Part shown: positions 6,200 through 6,872 of the stretch, in pieces
How positions within the stretch are numbered: position 1 is the first letter of the stretch
Layout of the letters: every line of letters begins with the position of its first letter
DNA from: Clostridium sp. CAG:921
Lineage (GTDB): Bacteria; Bacillota; Clostridia; TANB77; CAG-465
Assembly: GCA_000433135.1 (NCBI GenBank)
Contig: HF991948.1
Span: forward strand, 1-6,872
Length of the DNA: 6,872 nt
Reading direction: 5' to 3'
Notes under the pieces: model-generated
The model's database searches: none
The model's input: the letters and a program-made list of their open reading frames with translations, nothing else
Told to the model about the DNA's origin: nothing
Position numbers and translations under genes: made by a program

Positions 6200-6634
6200 A
6201 TGAAAGAGGAAATAGAATTTTTAGAATATATTTATCAAAATTCAAAAATGGGTCAAGATTCTATAATAAATATGTTAAAAACAAGAAATAAAAATGATGA
6301 AATTGAACTCGTTTTAAAAGAGCAACTTAAAGATTATAGAAAAGTGGTAAATTCTGCTAGTGCTATGTTAGAAAGAAGAATGAAAAAAGTTAAAGATATA
6401 AATGTTATGGCTAAAATAGGAACATATATGAACATAAAATTAAATATGTTAGAAGATGATAGTCCTCAAAAAGTTGCAGATATGTTTATAGAAGGAAGCA
6501 AAATGGGAATAGAACAAATAGAAAAAAATTTACAAGAATATAACATATCAAACAAATATGTAAAAAATCTTGGAGAGAAATTGCTAGAAATAGAAAAGAA
6601 AAATATTTCAAATTTACACAAATATTCAAAATAG
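6200..6634 (+). CDS. Small all-helical protein with internal duplication, function unknown
   Basis: Protein of 144 residues, charged and almost entirely helical by composition, with no signal peptide or membrane segment. It resembles, from memory, hypothetical proteins common in Clostridia that look like four-helix, ferritin-like bundles, but I cannot assign a named family. Two halves share a pattern: NSKMGQDSIINML (14-26) and GSKMGIEQIEKNL (99-111), each followed by a long amphipathic helix. This suggests a duplicated helical hairpin. The ferritin iron ligands (ExxH) are not seen, so metal binding is doubtful. The start at 6200 is chosen because GGTGGTG (6187-6193) lies 6 bases upstream. A GTG at 6188 lies inside that binding site and would add four residues. 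No clear promoter was found in 6153-6186. It ends just before a strong terminator. Confidence 0.78.
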   Translation: MKEEIEFLEYIYQNSKMGQDSIINMLKTRNKNDEIELVLKEQLKDYRKVVNSASAMLERRMKKVKDINVMAKIGTYMNIKLNMLEDDSPQKVADMFIEGSKMGIEQIEKNLQEYNISNKYVKNLGEKLLEIEKKNISNLHKYSK

Positions 6635-6637
6635 AAA

Positions 6638-6661
6638 GGTGCTACAATAGCATCTTTTTTT
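6638..6661 (+). terminator. Rho-independent terminator of the helical protein gene
   Basis: GGTGCTA (6638-6644) pairs with TAGCATC (6648-6654) around the loop CAA, with one G-T pair, and is followed directly by seven T (6655-6661). The three A before the stem can extend pairing into the T-run. It begins four bases after the stop codon. The T-run ends exactly where the 21-base repeat begins. Confidence 0.88.
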
Positions 6662-6682
6662 CAGAGTTAGTTTTGTAAAAAA
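6662..6682 (-). repeat. 21-base repeat, copy B (left inverted end)
   Basis: Reads CAGAGTTAGTTTTGT then six A on the plus strand, the exact reverse complement of copies A and C. It begins at the first base after the T-run of the 6638-6661 terminator. Beyond the 21 bases the three copies share no extended sequence on the A-rich side (TCATTG here, TTATTTT for copy C, CTAA for copy A), which defines the repeat boundary. Confidence 0.85.
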
Positions 6683-6753
6683 TCATTGCGTATTGGTTAA
6701 ATAATAGTTAAAAGTAATATTGAAAAAAGATATGATAAAAAGTGTTAAAATAA

Positions 6754-6774
6754 TTTTTTACAAAACTAACTCTG
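6754..6774 (+). repeat. 21-base repeat, copy C (right inverted end)
   Basis: Exact direct copy of bases 5-25 and exact inverse of 6662-6682. The match with copy A continues through GG, giving 23 identical bases (6754-6776 against 5-27). It forms the right end of the 113-bp element. Confidence 0.85.
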
Positions 6775-6806
6775 GGTAATATTTTTTTGTTTTTGCTGAA
6801 AAATCG

Positions 6807-6835
6807 TTGCAATTTAACATAATATATAGTATAAT
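6807..6835 (+). promoter_or_regulatory. Sigma-A promoter reading out of the right edge
   Basis: The -35 box TTGCAA (6807-6812) and -10 box TATAAT (6830-6835) have an exact 17-base spacer. The start point should be near 6842. An inverted repeat TAGTAT / ATACTA (6827-6832 and 6846-6851) straddles the -10 box and start point and might be an operator. The gene it serves is outside the window. Confidence 0.72.
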
Positions 6836-6841
6836 TATTAC

Positions 6842-6872
6842 TGTAATACTAGAGTGAGAGGGTGCAAAGTTA
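6842..6872 (+). other. Probable leader and ribosome binding site of a gene beyond the window
   Basis: Downstream of the promoter the sequence contains AGAGGGTG (6857-6864), which resembles a ribosome binding site. The final base, A6872, lies at a workable distance to begin an ATG. No coding sequence is visible in the window, so this is inference from spacing only. Confidence 0.3.

Larger units (their letters stand above)
6662..6774. mobile_element. MITE-like element with perfect 21-bp inverted ends
   Basis: A 113-bp segment is bounded by exact 21-bp inverted repeats (6662-6682 and 6754-6774), leaving a 71-base AT-rich centre with no plausible gene. The only small frame starting with ATG (6732-6779, 15 codons) has no ribosome binding site. 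A third copy of the repeat sits at 5-25. Small size, perfect ends, no coding capacity and multiple copies fit a MITE or an IS remnant moved in trans. No target-site duplication is visible: the left flank is a run of T, the right flank GGGTAAT. The transposase family cannot be named. The same symmetry would give a transcript a long hairpin, so a structured RNA or interspersed palindrome is an alternative. Confidence 0.6.

Noticed and set aside
5..6682. Composite transposon carrying the whole window between copies A and B
   Set aside because: Copies A and B are inverted, but the cargo is housekeeping genes (cysS, fem, mscS) with no transposase, and the 113-bp unit B-C explains the repeats more simply.
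6662..6774. CRISPR array
   Set aside because: Only two copies of the repeat occur here, they are inverted relative to each other, and the 71-base gap is not a spacer series.
6732..6779. 15-codon reading frame across the right inverted end
   Set aside because: There is no ribosome binding site, no coding signal, and most of it is the repeat itself.

Overview
The window looks like a chromosomal segment of a low-GC Gram-positive anaerobe, most likely a member of Clostridia (Bacillota). GC is roughly 28-30% by eye. Genes start after strong GGAGG-type ribosome binding sites, sigma-A promoters have 17-base spacers, there is a Fem-family cell-wall ligase, and one membrane protein belongs to a family I know mainly from Clostridia (DUF6512). 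TGA is used as a stop, so this is not a mycoplasma code.

Left part (minus strand, 17-1706): a two-gene operon runs leftward. A membrane-anchored TlpA/ResA-like thioredoxin is followed after 19 bases by an MscS-type mechanosensitive channel. The 3' 40% of the channel gene has sharply different synonymous codon use from its 5' part, and its last two codons and stop lie inside a 21-base repeat that recurs near the right end of the window.

Middle (plus strand, 1791-5523): a consensus promoter drives cysS (cysteinyl-tRNA synthetase), which is tightly coupled (7-base gap) to a Fem-family ligase that uses aminoacyl-tRNA to build peptidoglycan cross-bridges. A perfect 14-bp hairpin ends exactly at the TTG start of the next gene and buries that gene's ribosome binding site. 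That gene, a DUF6512 membrane protein, is followed after 15 bases by a flavin reductase-family protein.

Right part (5529-6872): an unrecognised basic protein of 163 residues has its own near-consensus promoter and a strong hairpin after its stop. Next come a 144-residue all-helical protein with an internal two-fold repeat and a clear rho-independent terminator. Directly after the terminator's T-run sits a 113-bp MITE-like element with perfect 21-bp inverted ends. The window closes with a consensus promoter and probable leader for a gene beyond the right edge.

Most of the window is ordinary housekeeping and cell-envelope biology. The parts most worth a second look are the 21-base repeat family, the mosaic mscS gene that ends in it, and the hairpin over the DUF6512 start. 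No defence system, CRISPR array, tRNA or rRNA was seen.
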